A DNA stretch of 64,000 nt from positions 405,632 through 469,631 of the forward strand of contig RQSC01000002.1 in assembly GCA_013416795.1 (NCBI GenBank), in the 5' to 3' direction. The position numbers and the translations under genes are program-made. Each line of letters opens with the position of its first letter. Position 1 is the stretch's first letter. The notes beneath the pieces were generated by a model. The model was not told where the DNA came from. It worked only from the letters and a program-made list of their open reading frames with translations, and ran no database searches. Positions 9,862-19,936 of this stretch are shown here, in pieces. This DNA is from Prasinococcaceae sp. CCMP 1430. Taxonomy: Eukaryota; Prasinodermophyta; Palmophyllophyceae; Prasinococcales; Prasinococcaceae.

Positions 9862-11108
9862 ATGGCGGCGGCGATGGCGGGGATCGGAGCCCGGGTGACG
9901 GCGGCGCCGCTGCGCGCGCGCGCGCGCGGTGCGGCGGGCGCGGCAAGGGCGACGCGGACGGCACCGCGAAGGGGGGCAAGGCCGCCAAGGCGAAGAAGGC
10001 CGGCAAGGCGAAGGGTGAACAGGCGGGCAAGAAGGAGGGCAAGGAAGGCAAAGGCAAGGGAACGGATGGAAAGAAGAAGCAGGGCAAGAAGGAGAGGGCG
10101 ATTCTGGCAGCGGCGTTGGTGGACGGCGGCGGCGACGAGGCGGCCCTCGCCGCGGCTGCGGGCGCCTTTGAGCGTGTGGACGACGTGGTGATGGGCGGGG
10201 TGTCGTCGAGCGCGGTGCGCGCCGACGTGGCGCGGGGCGCGCTTGCGTGGGCGGGCGTGCTTCGTGCGACCGGCGGCGGCTTCGCTGGCTGCCGCACGCG
10301 CCCGCTAGGCGCGCCGCTCGACCTCGCAGCCTTCGAAGGCATCTCGCTGCGCTGTGCGCTCGTCTCGGACGACGAGCCCGAACGCCGCACGTGGAAATTC
10401 ACCGTGCGCACGCGCGCCGACCGCGGCGAAGTCGTCTACCAGGCGCCATTCGTGCCTCCCGTCGAGAATGGCGCACCACCTGCCGCCATTGAGCTCCCCT
10501 GGTCGGCCTTCACGCTCGTGCGCGGCGGGAGCGCGGCGCCTGATGCTCCCCCGCTCTGCGCCGCTGACGTGGCGTCGGTATACGGCGTGGGCGCAATTGT
10601 CAGTCGCTTCGGCGCAGCGGCGCCCGGCGAGAGGTCACCGCCGATGGAAGACTTTCGCGAGGGCCCGTTCCGCCTGGACGTGCACGCGCTCGGCGTGTAC
10701 GGAGGGGTCGCCGGTGTGTCTGTGCCGCCCACTCTGGCGGAGGCCGCCACGGCCGAGGACACGTCCAACCGCGGCGAAAGCACAGCGCTGCAGCGGGCGT
10801 TGCAACCGCTGGTGCGACTGGTCTTCTCCGAGGTGGCGCGTCGGCGGGCGCTCACCCGCAAGCTGCTCGCCGAGCGGTACGGCTGCTCGACGGCACTGGC
10901 AGGTCAGGTGAAGGCGCGTCTCGCGGGGCAACGCCTCAAGCGTGCTCGCGGTCTCAGCGCCGCTGCCGCCGCCGTAGAGGGACTCAAGCAGCTCGCACGC
11001 GACATCGTCGCCGCCGCGCTCGCGTTTCCGCTTCGGCTGCTCTTTCGCGCCGCGCGCGCCGTCGCGCGCGCAAGGAGTGCCAAGGCAGCGAAGGCGCAGA
11101 GCACCTGA
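9862..11108 (+). CDS. CIA30-domain protein (complex I assembly/plastid type)
   Basis: Contains the CIA30 (NDUFAF1-like) galactose-binding-like fold: FERVDDVVMGGVSSS, GGGFAGCRTRPLG, FEGISLRCAL, TWKFTVRTRAD and PFRLDVHALGVYG. In mitochondria the family assembles respiratory complex I; in plastids CIA30 proteins act in photosystem biogenesis, so the compartment is open. A Lys/Gly-rich linker precedes the domain and an Arg/Ala-rich helical tail follows it (RRRALTRKLLAERYGC onward). The domain frame has no upstream ATG and opens with GTG at 9717. A natural start, ATG at 9862 (MAAAMAGIGARVTAAPLRAR, transit-peptide-like), is in another frame, and the two are separated by a GC-dinucleotide run at about 9912-9928 where a 2-nt length error would join them. 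This start is therefore inferred. Confidence 0.7.
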
Positions 11109-11231
11109 GGCACAGACGTCGGCGGTCGGACGTTTGCAGGCGCTCTCGCATCTGGTCCACACGCACGCGCACCACCATGTTACGGCCTATAAATCATGAT
11201 CCCGTGCACATACGGCGCGGCCGCCCGCGCG

Positions 11232-13835
11232 CTAGGCAGTAATGCGGGCGAGGACTGACCTGCGTAACTCGCTTTCAGCGAAGACGGCTCGCACGAGCGA
11301 GCTCACCTCTTCCTGGCCCATACCCGCGGCCGAGAGCATCCCGCTCTCCCATGACTCAGGGATATCGGCGAGGCCGGCGTCCAGAAGTTGTGCGAGCGCC
11401 TTCACACGCAGACACTGCGGTGCGTCGAGGTCAAGATTGCCACCACCAGGCAGCGCGCCTCGACCGGCATCAATCCACTGCGACGCAGCAACTGCGAGCG
11501 TGTGTAGCGCCTCGCAATCCTGGCGGAACGGAAGAATCCGGCGGCGTGCGCAAAGCATTAGAAACGGCGACCACATTTGCGCGCGCACACACTCGCGCTC
11601 GGCAACGAGGGCTGCACGAGCGCATGCGCAAACGCACCTTTACGCCAATCTCACGCTGCATGAGTACCTCGCTCGCGAAGCGGTCCAGGCTCTCGTCGAC
11701 AAGAAATGAAAGGGTTTCCGAGGCGATTTCCTCGTCGGCGACGTCGCCCCAAGCGCGCGCGAGCTTGCGCAGCATGTCATCCACGCTGGCGATGGCGCGC
11801 GGCAACGCACACGGGCCTGCAGCGTCGGCGCCCGCGTCTGAGAAGCCGTTGGCAGCATCGAGCATGGAGGCAATCTCGGCGTCGTGGTTCTGGGCGGCCT
11901 CGGCACGCGCCTCATCGGCCTCGCGCCGGAGGGGAGCCGATGCGGCCACAAGCTTCGCCACAGCGGCGTCGCCACACGCCGCGCGCCGCACGGCAGCGAG
12001 CATGACAGCGCAGTGCGCGGCGAATGCGCAGTCATTCGAAAAGAGCATCTCGCAGCGGGCCGCGCCGCCCGACGCGGCCACGCGAGCCATCATAAGGGCT
12101 CGAGGCATGTCGAGGCACGCCAGTGCACAGTCGACGAAGGCATCGCGCGCTGACGTGGCACCCTTCGCGGCAGCCGCCGCCGCGTCGGCCATGCACGCAT
12201 CCGCGGCGGCGGCCGCCGCGATCGCGCCCTCAGAGACGGAGAACGCGGGGCACAGCGGGATCGCCGACGCGTACGCGCACTGATCGGTGTCGGAGCCCGC
12301 ATCAACATCGTCTTCGCCCGCTCCCTCAAGCTCAGCAGCTGCGGCCATGAAACCTACTGTGCGGTCCAGTCTTGACTCGAGACGTCTGCCTTCGCCACCG
12401 CCCGCCTTGGCGCTGCGTATGAGCGCATCTCGCACGTCCATGAGTGCAGCGGCGCCACGCTGCCGCGCGAACACAGTGTCGGACTCGGAGGCCCACACGG
12501 AAAGCGCGCCGGCTGCGCCAGCGCCATCCTCGAGGATTTCCTCCCCGAAGAGCTTCATCACGTCGCTCTCGAGCGCAACGGTCCGGTCACCGAGCGTCTT
12601 GAAGCGGGCAAGCTCGTCGAGCTCTGTGGGCACCGCGGCCGCAAGGGGTCCCGACAGCAACGTTGAGCACACTGACTCCCAGAGCGCCTTCAGCAGCGGC
12701 GCGGTCGCGCCCTTCTTACTGACACCGACGCCTGTATCGTCGGAGGCGTCAGCCTGCTGGCCCACACCCGCCGCGACAAAGCGCAGCACAGCGAGGGCGT
12801 GTGAACACGCCGCCTCGGCCGCAGCACATTTGTCACCCGCGCGATCCACGCTTAGGTCGTTTCGCTTGTTGACGACGAGCAGCTCACCACCCTCAGCGAC
12901 ATTGGTCTGAAGCTCCAGCGGCCGAGCGAGCAGCGGCGTGACGACACCCTCGAGGAGCGTGGCCGTAAATGCGTCGGCTAGCGGCACGGCGACGCGCAGG
13001 TCTGCGGCTGCGCCAAGCACGTCCGCGAGTGTGACTGAGGCGTGCTCTTGCGCGCCTGCCAGCAACTCAGACGCTGGCAAGGCCCTGCGCACCCGCAGCG
13101 AAGCCACGCCCTGGGCGTTCGCCGAGTCCGCTGAGACGGCCAGTGCGCGCACGAAGCCCGCTTGCAGCGCGTCCATGGCATTCTGGTGACATGTGTCCGC
13201 CTCGTCCACGACAGCCATGACCATCCGCATTGCAGGATCCGCCACATTCGAACCGGTAGGAGCGCCCCATACCATGCCGCCGTCGTCGGGGCCAGTGCTC
13301 CGGGAGAAGCGCTCCTCCAGTGCCGTCGCCGCCGCGCGCAGGTCGGCTGCCGCCGCCGCGGTGCCTCGCAGGTCGCCGGAAGCTACCGCACGCTCGTAGC
13401 GCTCGAACGCGGGTGAGGCACCTTCGAGCACCGCGTCGGCCACCTCCGCCTCCCGCGTTGCTCGCGCGGCCGCGGCCACTGCATCGGCAAGCTCTGCCGC
13501 CGCCGCCAGCGGCGTCTCTGACGTGTCCACCCCGCTCTCTTCGAGCGCCTCGAGCAGCTCCGACCCCCACGCTGCCGCCAGGCGCACCACCTCGGACGAG
13601 TGCGCGCCGTCGCCGTCGCCGTCGTCATCCCCGGCACCCTCGCAGCTCGCCTCGTCCTGCTCCCCCTCGACGCCGCCCTGCGCCGCGCCCAGGAGCTCCC
13701 CGAGCAGCGCCTCGCCGCCGCCCCTTCCGTACAGGTGATGATGGTGGCGTTCATCGCCCCGTGGTGCGTGCACTGCAATCGCGCCCCCGCCAGCGCCGCG
13801 CCCAGCACCAGGCGCGCGCCCTCCGCGTCCACCAT
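11232..13835 (-). CDS. ZW10: ZW10 kinetochore/ER-Golgi tethering protein
   Basis: Subunit of the RZZ kinetochore complex and of the NRZ/Dsl1 vesicle-tethering complex. Two exons: main exon ending at 11638, intron 11520-11637 (GTGCGT...GCCAG, phase 0), last exon 11519-11232. The C-terminal end SSLVRAVFAESELRRSVLAR matches the ZW10 terminus, and FSNDCAFAAHCAVMLA with the following helices matches its C-terminal region. The N-terminal half is helical and Ala-rich, as expected for the family, but poorly conserved. The start is unresolved: the main frame stays open to 13938 only through AT-rich spacer, while a natural ATG at 13835 (MVDAEGARLVLG) is in another frame, so a small 5' intron or an indel is likely. 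Confidence 0.75.
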
Positions 13836-14493
13836 CGCCGCCCCCGCCCCGCCGCGCGTGCGTGCTCTGGCTCTGGTGCGGGCAAACACAATAATTAAAA
13901 AATAACTGAGAAAAAACGTGGCCATTGTCCACAATCAAAATGCATCAAATAATCCCGATCTCACGCCCACGCGATCGCGCAAGGTCACCCGGGATGCTTC
14001 TTGAGTCTCCCGTGGTCACAGAGCGATCTTCTTTGGTTTGGGTTGCGGTCTCCCGCCTTGCAGTTTGAACTGGCTGTTCGCGCGACGCGCGCGCGCGCGC
14101 CACTTTTGTTACCAGTCAGTCGGCGCGGGCTGTTGGCGTGCGCCGGACCTGTCGCTGTCGGGGTGGGGTGGTGGGGGAGGTGGGGAGGGAGGGCGACTGC
14201 GCCACACCGCCCTCGCCGGGCTCACGGGACGCCGCGGGCGAGGCGGGCGAGGGAGAACGCGGGGGGGAGGGGGGGGGCGCCGCGCGGGCAGTCGAGGGGG
14301 TGTCGCGAGGCGGCTGTCTGCTCGTCGGTGGCGCTCGTGTGCGTGCGCACACTCGATCGAAAATTGCTCCACGGCACGACGGTTGGCACGCGAGGCGCCG
14401 GCAGCGCCACCAGCGGGGAAGGAGGGCGGGGGCTGTCGGTGCCGCGGAGCGCGGGCGAGTAGCACGCTCCGTCGTGGTCTGGGCTACGTGGCG
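13836..14493. other. Intergenic spacer, divergent promoter region
   Basis: Separates ZW10 (-) from the tripartite enzyme (+). An AT-rich stretch at about 13888-13955 is the best promoter or leader candidate for ZW10; the rest (14090-14460) is G-run-rich. Open frames here are low-complexity Gly/Arg and look non-coding. No RNA gene seen. Confidence 0.4.
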
Positions 14494-17436
14494 ATGGTTG
14501 TTGGCGGCGGCCGTCCCCCCTCCCCTGCCTCTCCAGCCGCGGGTGCCCCGCCGCCGGCCCTCAATGTGATCATTCCGATGGGCACGCTCTCGGGCGATGC
14601 GCCCGCGGCAGAGTCGGCGTATGCGCGTGCGGGCTACGCGCTCGGGCTGCCGCCGCCGCTCGTGCCAGTCGCTGGGCGCCCCGTGTTGTTCTGGCTACTC
14701 GACAACATCACGCTGCGAGAGGAAGATCACCTGTGGCTGGTGGTGTCTGCCAGGGCCGAACAGAGGTATGGCATCGGAGCGCGGGTGCACGAGGAGTACC
14801 CTTGGCTCGGTGGCAGCGGGAGGCTGCATGTCGTGCCGCTGCGGTTCACCACGCGGGGCGCGGCCGAGACACTTTACATCGCCACGCAGGCGATGGGTGC
14901 ACAGGACCTGCAGAGGAGGACGATTTCGCTCGACAGCGACACGATTTACTTCACTGACGTCCTCGAGAGGTTCAGACGCGTGCCTCGCGGGGTTGGCTGC
15001 TGCTTTTGCTTCTACCACCCGGAGGCAGATCGGCGTCACTCGTACCTCGCATTCGACCTGACCAAAGCGAGTGGTGCGCGAGGGTCGGACCGACGTGGCA
15101 CCGACGCACGCGAAACCGCTGTCCCTCCACCAGCTGAACATGCCGCCGGGGTATCATCGATGGCGGAGCCACCCTGCCCGCCGCCGCGGCAGCAGCAACA
15201 GCCAGTCGTGCCACCGCTGCGAGGACCTGCGGTGTCATCGCGTAGCGTCGGCAGCGCGTCGTCGTCTGAAAGCCCCCACGCAGTCATGTCGCCCCGCTTG
15301 CTGGGCGACGGAATCCTCACTCAGCCTACTCCTCGCCACGGTGGGGCGCCACTGTCGCCCGAGGCTACTGCGTGGTTTACCCCACGAGGTCGCGGTGGCG
15401 ATGCGCGTGATGTGTACAACGCCACCCCTGCACATTCGACGACCGCAACAGCTATGTGTGCAGGTAGTAGCGCCGCCAACGATGCGCGCGCTCACGGGGA
15501 TGCAGCGAGTGCAGCGGTCGCGGCGGCACGGCGCATTGAGCGCATTGTTGAGAAGCATCCCATTAGCGCATGGGCGAATTGCGGGGCGTACGGCTTCGCA
15601 AGCGGCGGCGCAATGCAGATACACTGCCAACACATTATCAACAGCAGCCCTGGAGACGCTCGCAACGATGTGAGCCCGAACGAGATTCAATCCACGGGCA
15701 CCCGTGCCGACGCATACTATATCAGCGCAGCCGTTGAGTCCGCCATCCGCGCCGGCAAGCCGTTCGTCGGCATCAACCTCGGCGAGGTAGACAGGGCATT
15801 TGCGAACGTTGGCTCGGTCTCTCGGCTCGAGCGTTTCATCGCCGCAGTGGCAGAGCGAGGGCCTGAGGTGTATCCGTGCAAGTCCATGCGGTTTTCTTTT
15901 GACCTCGACGGAGGGCTCTTAGGAGCACCTCTGCACCGTGGGGACTTGGACTCTGCCGTGGCGATCCCAGCGGCGGTGAATGCTGTAAGGCGGCTCAAGG
16001 CGCACGGCCACACCGTGATCATTCGCAGCACTCGTGGGACACGCAGCACCATTTCGACAGGCGACGCGCTCGCCTCTGCAGCCGGCGCGGACTCCCTCGC
16101 AGCTTCAGGGGCGGTATCAGGCGGAGGTGCTATGTCGACCTTGCGTGCGCTGGAGAAGCACGCGATCCCTTATGATGAGGTGCTCTTCGGACAACCGCGT
16201 GTGGACGCCCACGTGGGACCGGCGGCAATCGACCCGTCATGCACGTTTGGCGGCATGGCTCGCGCGTTTGGTGTTGTGCCATGCATGGACAGCAATTCAG
16301 AGGACTATGGGGCAGTTGTGTGCGACCCCGCCGGCGCACAGGGTGCCGGAGGCGGCAGTGGCGGTGTCAAGGCGCGCCACTTCAACATTGTGCGCATGGT
16401 CGGTGACACCGTTGTCAAAACAAGCTCGACGAGAAGGCTGGAAGGCGAGGTTTACTATTTTCGCCACGTCCCAAAGGATGTCGACGACCTCTTCCCAGCG
16501 CTGTTGTCGGTCGAGGAAGACCCCGGAGCGGATTGCACGACCATGACCATCCAACGCGTCGAGGGCATCACCTTCACCCATCTGGTGACCAATCGCTGCG
16601 TGACGCGTGAGCGCTTTGGTAGGCTCACTGACGCCCTGGCAAGGTTGCATGGCTCGAAGGGCCAAGCTGCAGCTGGCGTGCGCGAACTCCCGGAGGCCGC
16701 TGCGGCAGCGGCGACCCCTGAAGCCCCCGCGATTGAGTGCGGCGCGGCATCGCCGGAGCTCAACCCCTATGCCAACTACGCCCTCAAGGTCGAAACTAGA
16801 TACAAACAGCACGCCGCCGTGTACACGTCCCTTCCCACCAGCGGAGGCATCAACGTCGACGAGGCCTACGATGAAATCATGGCTTTCCTCCAGGGATACG
16901 AAGCTGACAGCAGGGCGGACGTGCGGGAGTGCATCCACGGCGACCCGGTGTTCAGCAACGGACTGCTCACCGCAGACCACAAAGTGCAATTCATCGACAT
17001 GCATGGATGCCTTGGCGGCGCGCTGACGACGGCGGGGGACGCAGCGTACGATCTCGCGAAAGTCCTGCAAAGCCTGTGCGGGTATGACTACGTGCTGTTG
17101 GATGCGCCAATGGAGGCGCGAGATGTAGAGCTGCTCGACCTACTCAAGGCTGACTTTGCAGCGCACGTGGGCGCGAAGTATCCACGCGTCCGCTTCCGCG
17201 ACGTGGAGATGCTCACAGCCTCGCTCTACTTCTCCCTGCTGCCGCTGCACGACAACCCCACCCACAGGGCGCGCTTCTGGTCGATTTGCCAGGCAATGCT
17301 GCAGGCGAGAAATGCTCTCAGAAATGTGCTCGTGGGCCAAAGCTTGGCGCTAGCGCCGCCGCCTCCTGCGAGGGCGACGAAAGCGGTGCCTCCCGTCGAT
17401 ACCCGCGCACCGCGCGCGCGCCGCATGGCGGGTTGA
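14494..17436 (+). CDS. Tripartite nucleotidyltransferase / HAD / choline-kinase-like protein
   Basis: 980 aa, no intron, start at ATG 14494 (MVVGGGRPPS). Three enzyme-like parts. (1) About 20-435: sugar-nucleotidyltransferase fold, with NVIIPMG at the glycine-rich start, LVPVAGRPVLFWLLDNI, the acidic LDSDTIYF, WANCGAYGF and INLGEVDRAF; a low-complexity insert of about 130 residues splits it. (2) About 465-600: HAD-like, with FDLDGG at about 470, IIRSTRG, and IPYDEVLFGQP followed by a segment lacking the usual DD pair. (3) About 625-960: aminoglycoside/choline kinase fold with Lys in VVKTSS, the Brenner motif IHGDPVFSN (about 814) and metal-binding FIDMHG. Bacterial capsule and phospho-modification loci carry these activities as separate or fused proteins. 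A role in activating and attaching a small group to surface glycan is inference. Confidence 0.7.
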   Translation: MVVGGGRPPSPASPAAGAPPPALNVIIPMGTLSGDAPAAESAYARAGYALGLPPPLVPVAGRPVLFWLLDNITLREEDHLWLVVSARAEQRYGIGARVHEEYPWLGGSGRLHVVPLRFTTRGAAETLYIATQAMGAQDLQRRTISLDSDTIYFTDVLERFRRVPRGVGCCFCFYHPEADRRHSYLAFDLTKASGARGSDRRGTDARETAVPPPAEHAAGVSSMAEPPCPPPRQQQQPVVPPLRGPAVSSRSVGSASSSESPHAVMSPRLLGDGILTQPTPRHGGAPLSPEATAWFTPRGRGGDARDVYNATPAHSTTATAMCAGSSAANDARAHGDAASAAVAAARRIERIVEKHPISAWANCGAYGFASGGAMQIHCQHIINSSPGDARNDVSPNEIQSTGTRADAYYISAAVESAIRAGKPFVGINLGEVDRAFANVGSVSRLERFIAAVAERGPEVYPCKSMRFSFDLDGGLLGAPLHRGDLDSAVAIPAAVNAVRRLKAHGHTVIIRSTRGTRSTISTGDALASAAGADSLAASGAVSGGGAMSTLRALEKHAIPYDEVLFGQPRVDAHVGPAAIDPSCTFGGMARAFGVVPCMDSNSEDYGAVVCDPAGAQGAGGGSGGVKARHFNIVRMVGDTVVKTSSTRRLEGEVYYFRHVPKDVDDLFPALLSVEEDPGADCTTMTIQRVEGITFTHLVTNRCVTRERFGRLTDALARLHGSKGQAAAGVRELPEAAAAAATPEAPAIECGAASPELNPYANYALKVETRYKQHAAVYTSLPTSGGINVDEAYDEIMAFLQGYEADSRADVRECIHGDPVFSNGLLTADHKVQFIDMHGCLGGALTTAGDAAYDLAKVLQSLCGYDYVLLDAPMEARDVELLDLLKADFAAHVGAKYPRVRFRDVEMLTASLYFSLLPLHDNPTHRARFWSICQAMLQARNALRNVLVGQSLALAPPPPARATKAVPPVDTRAPRARRMAG

Positions 17437-17572
17437 TGTGTGGTGGCCAATGTGCCAGTAGAGAGCCGCGCTGATCGTGCGGGGGCAGCCTGGCACGCGT
17501 ATGCGACCACTGCACCGCCGTATCACGAAGACCCATGCCACCAACGGTTGCTGCGTACGCGGCAGCCGGGAA

Positions 17573-17577
17573 TGTAA
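17573..17577 (+). promoter_or_regulatory. TGTAA candidate poly(A) signal
   Basis: TGTAA 137 nt after the stop of the tripartite gene. TGTAA is the green-algal polyadenylation signal, and related TGTAC elements follow other genes here. Confidence 0.4.
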
Positions 17578-17619
17578 AAGTGTGTTGTTTAGTCACTAGA
17601 CTACTCTATTATTAGCTAG

Positions 17620-19565
17620 CTACATGCCGCTCGCAGCCATGGTCGTGCACTCGGCAGCGGCGGCGGCGCCCCCAGTACTGACACCGGGCCTGCGAAATAC
17701 GACGGCGTTGGCGCCCTCGAAGGGCAGGTACGTCACCTCGCACGGCGGCACTTTGTGGCCGTGTCCCTTGGACTGCACGCGGGTCGAGGGGCGCGTGCTC
17801 TGCCGTTGTCAGCGCACTCGTGCGCGCGCTCCGACACGTGGGAGTGCGTGCAGGCTCGGCGTACCTTTGTGTCCGCGTAGTGCATGAGATACCGAATGAG
17901 CTGCTCGGTCGTCACCACTGGCGCGCCTGGCTCCTCCGCGTCGCTGTCGGGCAGCCGCCGATGGTTGAAGAGACGCGGAAAGACGCAGCAAGGCACCAGC
18001 GCAAAGGGCTTTCCAAGCTCGGCGGCGAGCTCGACGATCGAATCAGTGGCCTGGTCTGGGTGCATGCCCACCACGGCGGAACATGCGCGAATCTTAGCCG
18101 CAGCAGCGGCATGCTCGGGCGCGTCGCCGCGCCAGACGTCCGGGGAGAGACACATCTGCAGCGAGTCTGGCACGCCTTCGCCCTAACGAAGCGGCAGGTG
18201 CGCACAACACGAGGTGCAGGTCACGCGCAAGAACATGAGGTCAGCGCTGCGTCATCGCTCGCTCGCTCATTCGTACGCACAGCACCCTGCGCGCGCGCAA
18301 GCGCACACCTTTGCGCCCCCACGGGCCTTGACTGCCTTGTGCTGCAGCTTTGACAGCTTGGGCGGGCGCGGGTCGACCACCGTGGAGGGCACGCCGTGCG
18401 TCTCTTTGAACTCAAACGACACCTCCCCGCGGCCGCCGGCAACATCCAGCACACCACTGCCACCACGCAGGGTATCGATTCCGAGCGTCTCCACCGCGAA
18501 CGACACGAACATTCGCGCGCGCGCCGATTTGCGCTTAGCGCCTCCTGCGGCGGCGTGCGGGTCGCCCGCGGCTGCCGCTGCCTGCTGGCGTCGCGCGCGC
18601 CGCGCTGCAACCCACTGACTCTTGGCGGCGGATTTGCCACGCGCTGCAGGGTCATGCTCGAACCGGCAGGCATCACCACGCGCACAGCTTCCTGTGTTTA
18701 TCCAGAACTTGCAAGGGGCACGAGGTTCCGCTTCGCCTGCGTTCCCGTCTGCGAAGGGCCTTTTCTGGCCGCCGTCGCCGCCCGCAGCGGTTGGCGCGTG
18801 CACGCCAAATGGCTGCGGCACGAAATTTGTGCCTGGATGCGTCTCTCGGTAGCTCTGAACAACCTCGATGTCGTCCACCAGCACCATCGCGAGCATCTCG
18901 CCATCGCCAGCTTGCCGGAACAGGAGGTAAGTGTTGCGGCGTCGACGCGGCGGGAACGCGTGAGAAACAGGCAGAGGAGAAGTCAGCGCACGGATTCGGG
19001 CAGAGTTGGACGCGCACGTCATGGGCGCTAGAGAGAAGCGTGCGCTCGCGTGGGCACCCAGCGCCGTGCCTGCGTGTCCGCATGCACCAGCATGTCCTGC
19101 ATTGCCTTGCGGCCTCAATCCGTCCGCGCGCACAGAGCACTCACCTCGGTGCGAGCCGTCCTCGATGCCCCTAACGCGGACCCAGTCGCCATTGCGCACC
19201 GCATGGCGCGCCTCATTAAATGCCTCGGCTGATAGCGGACCTCCTGCCTCGACGCTCTTGACGAGCAGCTCCCGGCGCACGCCGTCGCTGCCCATGGCGT
19301 CGCAGAACATGAGCCGCCGCGACATCGGCCGGCGGTGGTACACCTGTGCGCGGAACGCCAGCCGCGGCGCGCCCGACCCACCGACCGCGGCATCGTCGCG
19401 CACATCCACGCCGTATGAATCATTAACCTCTCCGCCGCCTTGCCCCCCCGCATCCCCTCCTCCTCCCCCTCGGTCTTGCCCCTGGGCTACTCCGCCCTCC
19501 GCATCGACTCGCGCGCCCCCAGTGGGGAGGTCGCCGCCGCCTGCCGCCGCCGCCGCCGCCGCCAT
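17620..19565 (-). CDS. CCCH zinc-finger, methyltransferase-like protein, four exons
   Basis: Proposed exons on the minus strand: 19565-19145, 18910-18309, 18182-17865 and 17766-17620 (495 aa). The introns start GTGAGT, GTGTGC and GTACGC, and frames agree at every join. For exon 3 a second acceptor, starting it at 18155, is equally in phase. Visible parts: an OB-like segment (VYHRRPMSRRLMFCDAM), a perfect C-x8-C-x5-C-x3-H finger (CKFWINTGSCARGDACRFEH), a SAM-like motif SGVLDVAGGRGEVSFEF with VVDPRP, and a second conserved block GMHPDQATDSIVELA, PFALVPCCVFPRLFNHRR, LPFEGANAVVF. This arrangement occurs in a plant/algal family whose reaction is not known to me; an RNA-modifying role is inferred. 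It is convergent with the tripartite gene. Confidence 0.7.
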
Positions 19566-19936
19566 CGTCGCGGCGGCGGCAGCCCGCGTGGCAGCCGCAA
19601 CCACGCCCCGCGTTGAATCCTCCCGCTCGCAGGGGGGCGCCGCCCGGGGACGCGCGCCGCGGCTTGTGGCACCTCCGCCCCCACCCCCCCACCCCTCGCT
19701 GTGAGAGCGGCCCAGCCGCCGTCGGCGGCCGTCGGCGGCCCGCGCCAATTAGGGTCCAAAATATAACCTAAATAAAACCCAAACATTGGCACCGTTTTTT
19801 TTGAAAAGGCTGAATGAAGTCGTTACGAGGAGCAGCAGGAGCAGGGGCTGGCGGTGGCGGCGCCTCTCGACGCGGCGGTCGCGTCGGAGACGGAGGCACC
19901 GGCGGCGATGGAGGTGGCAGCGGCGCCCGTCCCTCC
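19566..19936. other. Intergenic spacer
   Basis: Between the 5' end of the CCCH gene and the 3' end of the ankyrin gene, both on the minus strand. Contains an AT-rich patch at about 19748-19805 with a TTAGGG-like unit and a T run. No gene supported. Confidence 0.4.

Noticed and set aside
13600-13905. Plus-strand frame containing MMVAFIAPWCVHCN, like a thioredoxin/PDI active site
   Set aside because: The sequence around it has no thioredoxin fold (Ala/Pro/Arg-rich on both sides), and the minus strand here is the ZW10 5' region. Most likely a chance match.
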